From contig NZ_AXAP01000011.1 in NCBI RefSeq assembly GCF_000472865.1, positions 1 to 64,000 on the forward strand: a stretch of 64,000 bases of DNA, in the 5' to 3' direction. The stretch's first letter is position 1; the number at the start of each line of letters is the position of its first letter. Below are positions 61,809-64,000 of this stretch, piece by piece. The position numbers and the translations under genes were made by a program. The stretch comes from Bradyrhizobium elkanii WSM2783. GTDB lineage: Bacteria; Pseudomonadota; Alphaproteobacteria; Rhizobiales; Xanthobacteraceae. Under the pieces are notes generated by a model. It saw only the letters and a list, made by a program, of their open reading frames with translations. It had not been told where the DNA came from and searched no databases.

Positions 61809-62585
61809 TCAATTCAGCTTCGGCGCGAGCATCTTGCCCTCGATCTTCGGCAGGTCGGCGGCAGGTTGCAGCTTGTCGGGACTGGCGCGGCGGGCGAGCT
61901 CGACGGTGAGCCGCTCGGCCGCTTCGGGTTGCATCAGGCCGAGGATATCAGCCATCTTGCGCGGCGCGATCTGGGACGCGATCTCGTAGAGCACGCCCAT
62001 TTCCAGCCGGTCGAACACCTTCGCGGCATCCTTCGGCTTCATGCCCTCATACATCGTGACGATGCCCTTGAAGCGCGCGGCGTCGGCTTCGGCCTTCTGC
62101 GCCGCGCTGGCGCTGGTCCTGGCGTCGCTCGCCTTGGCCTCCTCCACCTTCGCCTCGATGCGCTTCTCGGCGGCCTTCAACAGGCTTTCGCGGATCTCGA
62201 TCTCGCGCGCGCGGGCATCGAGTTCCTGCCGGCGCGCCTGCAGCCGTTCCAGGATCGCGCGCTCGGAGGCCGAGATCTGCGGGGGCAGGTTCGGATTGAT
62301 CACGACGCCATCCGGCTGCGGCGGCGGATCGGTCGCCGCGGGCGGCTCTTCCTTCTTTTTCTCCGCCGGAGCATGCACGGAGCCGGTGACGTCGTTCGGA
62401 TCTCCCTTGTTCTTTCCTCCCGGGAAATTCAGCATCTCCTGCGCCCATGACGGCTTGGTCGACTGCGGATTGTAGTCGAACACATAGCCGCCATCGAGCA
62501 CGAGGCCCGCGACCTTCAGCACCACGAGGCCGAAGATCGCGACCAGCACGACCGGGATGACGCGGATGTCGCGAAACGCGCTCAT
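61809..62585 (-). CDS. motE: MotE-family flagellar protein
   Basis: The 258-residue protein has an N-terminal membrane segment (VIPVVLVAIFGLVVLKVAGL), a long coiled coil (AILERLQARRQELDARAREI and on) and a C-terminal MgtE-N-like domain (MYEGMKPKDAAKVFDRLEMG). MotE supports MotC folding and the stator in rhizobia. It overlaps the DUF6468 stop by 4 bp. Confidence 0.85.
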   Translation of the reverse strand: MSAFRDIRVIPVVLVAIFGLVVLKVAGLVLDGGYVFDYNPQSTKPSWAQEMLNFPGGKNKGDPNDVTGSVHAPAEKKKEEPPAATDPPPQPDGVVINPNLPPQISASERAILERLQARRQELDARAREIEIRESLLKAAEKRIEAKVEEAKASDARTSASAAQKAEADAARFKGIVTMYEGMKPKDAAKVFDRLEMGVLYEIASQIAPRKMADILGLMQPEAAERLTVELARRASPDKLQPAADLPKIEGKMLAPKLN

Positions 62586-63043
62586 GCGGCCAGACCGCCT
62601 GCCTTTCTGCGTTCGGTGAAGGCTTCAGCAGCCGCCGCCACCGCCTTGGCCGGCGACATCTTCGGCGCTGCCGGCGCGGGTGCAGCGGCTGCCGCGGGCG
62701 CAGCCTCCGTCACCGGCCGTCCCGCCTGCACGATCCTCGATAGCCGCCGGATCATGGCGTCGGCCTCGGAGAGCTGGCCCTTCAGATGCGCCGACATCTG
62801 CGTCGCCGCGGTGAGCTGGCTGCCGAGATTCTCGTTGACGTCGCGCACGGTGTGCTTCAGCCCACCGATCGCGCGCTCGGCGATCTCGGTTGCCGTGATC
62901 AGTTCGGCGATGGTGGCCTTCAGCGAGTGCTCGTCGGCCTTCAGCCGCTGCAGGCGCTTGTTGAGCAGCATGCAGTAGCCGATCGTCAGCATCAACAGCA
63001 CGGCGACCAGGCTTTCAATCGCAATTCCGAGGGAATGATTCAA
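62582..63043 (-). CDS. DUF6468 protein of the flagellar operon
   Basis: The 153-residue protein has a membrane segment (AIESLVAVLLMLTIGYCMLL) and a coiled coil, matching the DUF6468 pattern found after fliM in rhizobia. It starts at a TTG one base after the fliM stop, with GGAGG inside the end of fliM. Its role is unknown but it is translationally coupled with fliM and motE. Confidence 0.85.
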   Translation of the reverse strand: MNHSLGIAIESLVAVLLMLTIGYCMLLNKRLQRLKADEHSLKATIAELITATEIAERAIGGLKHTVRDVNENLGSQLTAATQMSAHLKGQLSEADAMIRRLSRIVQAGRPVTEAAPAAAAAPAPAAPKMSPAKAVAAAAEAFTERRKAGGLAA

Positions 63044-63044
63044 A

Positions 63045-64000
63045 CTATGCCTCCATCATCTTGGTCTGCTCGTCGGCCTTCTCGAACATCGCAAAGGTGG
63101 TATTGGGCTTGCGCAAATTCTTGCTGACGCGGATCGCGACACGGTCGCCGACGCGGCCCATGCGGCCCTCGGTCAGGGTGACGTGGCCGCAGCGCACCGA
63201 CACCAGCGAGTCCGCGCGGATGTCGAGCGGCAGCGTGTCGCCGACCTTCAGCTTCATCAACTGCTTGAGCGGAATGTCGGCTTCATAGAGCACGGCCTCG
63301 ACCGAGATCTCGGCCTGCGCCACCTCAGTCGCGAAATGTCCTTCCCAGATCGGATCGCGGCCGAACTTTTCGCCCATGAACATCTGCAACAGCACGTTGC
63401 GGATCGGTTCGATGGTCGCATAGGGCAGCAGCAATTCGATATTGCCGCCGCGGTCCTCCATGTCGATGCGCAGCCGCACCAGGATTGCGGCGTTGGCCGG
63501 ACGGCTGATCGCGGCAAAGCGCGGATTCGTCTCGAGGCGGTCGATGGTGAATTTCACCGGCGACAGCGGCCGGAACGCCTGCTCGGCATCTGACAGCACG
63601 ACCTCGATCAGGCGCTTCACCAGGTTGGTCTCGATCGTGGTGTAGGGGCGGCCCTCGATGCGCAGCGAGGTTTGGCCCCTGCGGCCGCCGAGCAGCACGT
63701 CGATCATCGAATAGATCAGGCTGGAATCGACGGTGGCGAGCCCGAAATTCTCCCACTCCTCCGCCTTGAACACGCTGAGCACCGCCGGCAGCGGGATCGA
63801 GTTCATGTAATCGCCGAAGCGCACCGAGGTGATGCGGTCGAGCGAGACTTCGACGTTGTCGGAGGTGAAATTGCGCAAGGATGTCGTCATCAACCGCACC
63901 AGGCGGTCGAACACGATTTCCAGCATCGGCAGGCGTTCATACGACACCATCGCCGAGTCGATGATGGCGCGGATGCCGGAATTGTCGTCGAGATTGACGT
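63045..64000 (-). CDS. fliM: flagellar motor switch protein FliM (partial, 5' end outside window)
   Basis: The frame is open to base 64000, giving the last 318 codons. The sequence includes ERLPMLEIVFDRLVRLMTTS, SLIYSMIDVLLGGRRG and the C-terminal SpoA domain (LMKLKVGDTLPLDIRADSLV). FliM with FliN and FliG forms the C ring and binds CheY. It is the first gene of the fliM-DUF6468-motE run in this window. Confidence 0.95.
   Translation of the reverse strand, partial: VNLDDNSGIRAIIDSAMVSYERLPMLEIVFDRLVRLMTTSLRNFTSDNVEVSLDRITSVRFGDYMNSIPLPAVLSVFKAEEWENFGLATVDSSLIYSMIDVLLGGRRGQTSLRIEGRPYTTIETNLVKRLIEVVLSDAEQAFRPLSPVKFTIDRLETNPRFAAISRPANAAILVRLRIDMEDRGGNIELLLPYATIEPIRNVLLQMFMGEKFGRDPIWEGHFATEVAQAEISVEAVLYEADIPLKQLMKLKVGDTLPLDIRADSLVSVRCGHVTLTEGRMGRVGDRVAIRVSKNLRKPNTTFAMFEKADEQTKMMEA

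Overview
The window looks like chromosomal DNA of a Bradyrhizobium-type alphaproteobacterium (Nitrobacteraceae). The evidence is high GC, a CckA-type kinase beside flagellar genes, GTTC-N7-GTTC and TTAA-N7-TTAA operators, a FixK/FNR-type box, rhizobial dispersed palindromes, and many small secreted or cytosolic proteins typical of that genus. This assignment rests on recognising families, not on a database search.

Layout. 0-9.5 kb: a partial phospholipid-methyltransferase-like gene, an SDR/AraC pair, an L,D-transpeptidase with an in-frame stop near its 5' end, an M19 dipeptidase, and a LysR gene divergent from a frameshifted beta-propeller gene. The LysR/propeller pair lies between two copies of the 3' end of a cyclic-nucleotide-gated K+ channel gene; one copy is full length and one is a decayed fragment. 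9.5-19.5 kb: alaS, the glycine cleavage operon gcvT-gcvH-gcvP behind a tandem glycine riboswitch, a DUF1835-type gene, and recA behind an SOS box. 19.6-28.2 kb: small genus-type proteins, a PilZ protein, a thioesterase, a PQQ dehydrogenase and a caspase-like protein. 28.3-34.1 kb: a FemAB/GNAT-type protein, NIPSNAP, a DsbA-like oxidoreductase, an XRE regulator, a truncated haemoglobin divergent from an NsrR-like regulator, and a SET-domain protein with a basic tail.

34.5-38.1 kb is a compact regulon. A TetR regulator is divergent from a carotenoid oxygenase gene, and the same 32-bp promoter element plus palindromic operator is repeated before a second operon of two membrane proteins, one of them YciB-like. 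38.2-45 kb: class I fumarase, a GFA protein, a glutathione transferase, a double DUF3606 protein with a histone-H1-like tail, a lectin-like protein and a Tim44-domain protein.

45-64 kb is a flagellar and cell-cycle locus. cckA lies downstream of flgB-flgC-fliE-fliQ-fliR-flhB; fliO-fliP diverge from flgB; a very large AMIN/TPR protein follows; and fliM-DUF6468-motE closes the window. A perfect CtrA-type box precedes flgB, so the kinase at the top of the CtrA pathway sits beside a likely CtrA target. A toxin-antitoxin pair and a DUF1269 gene with a perfect FNR/FixK-type box interrupt this region. No tRNA, rRNA, CRISPR array or intact insertion sequence was seen.
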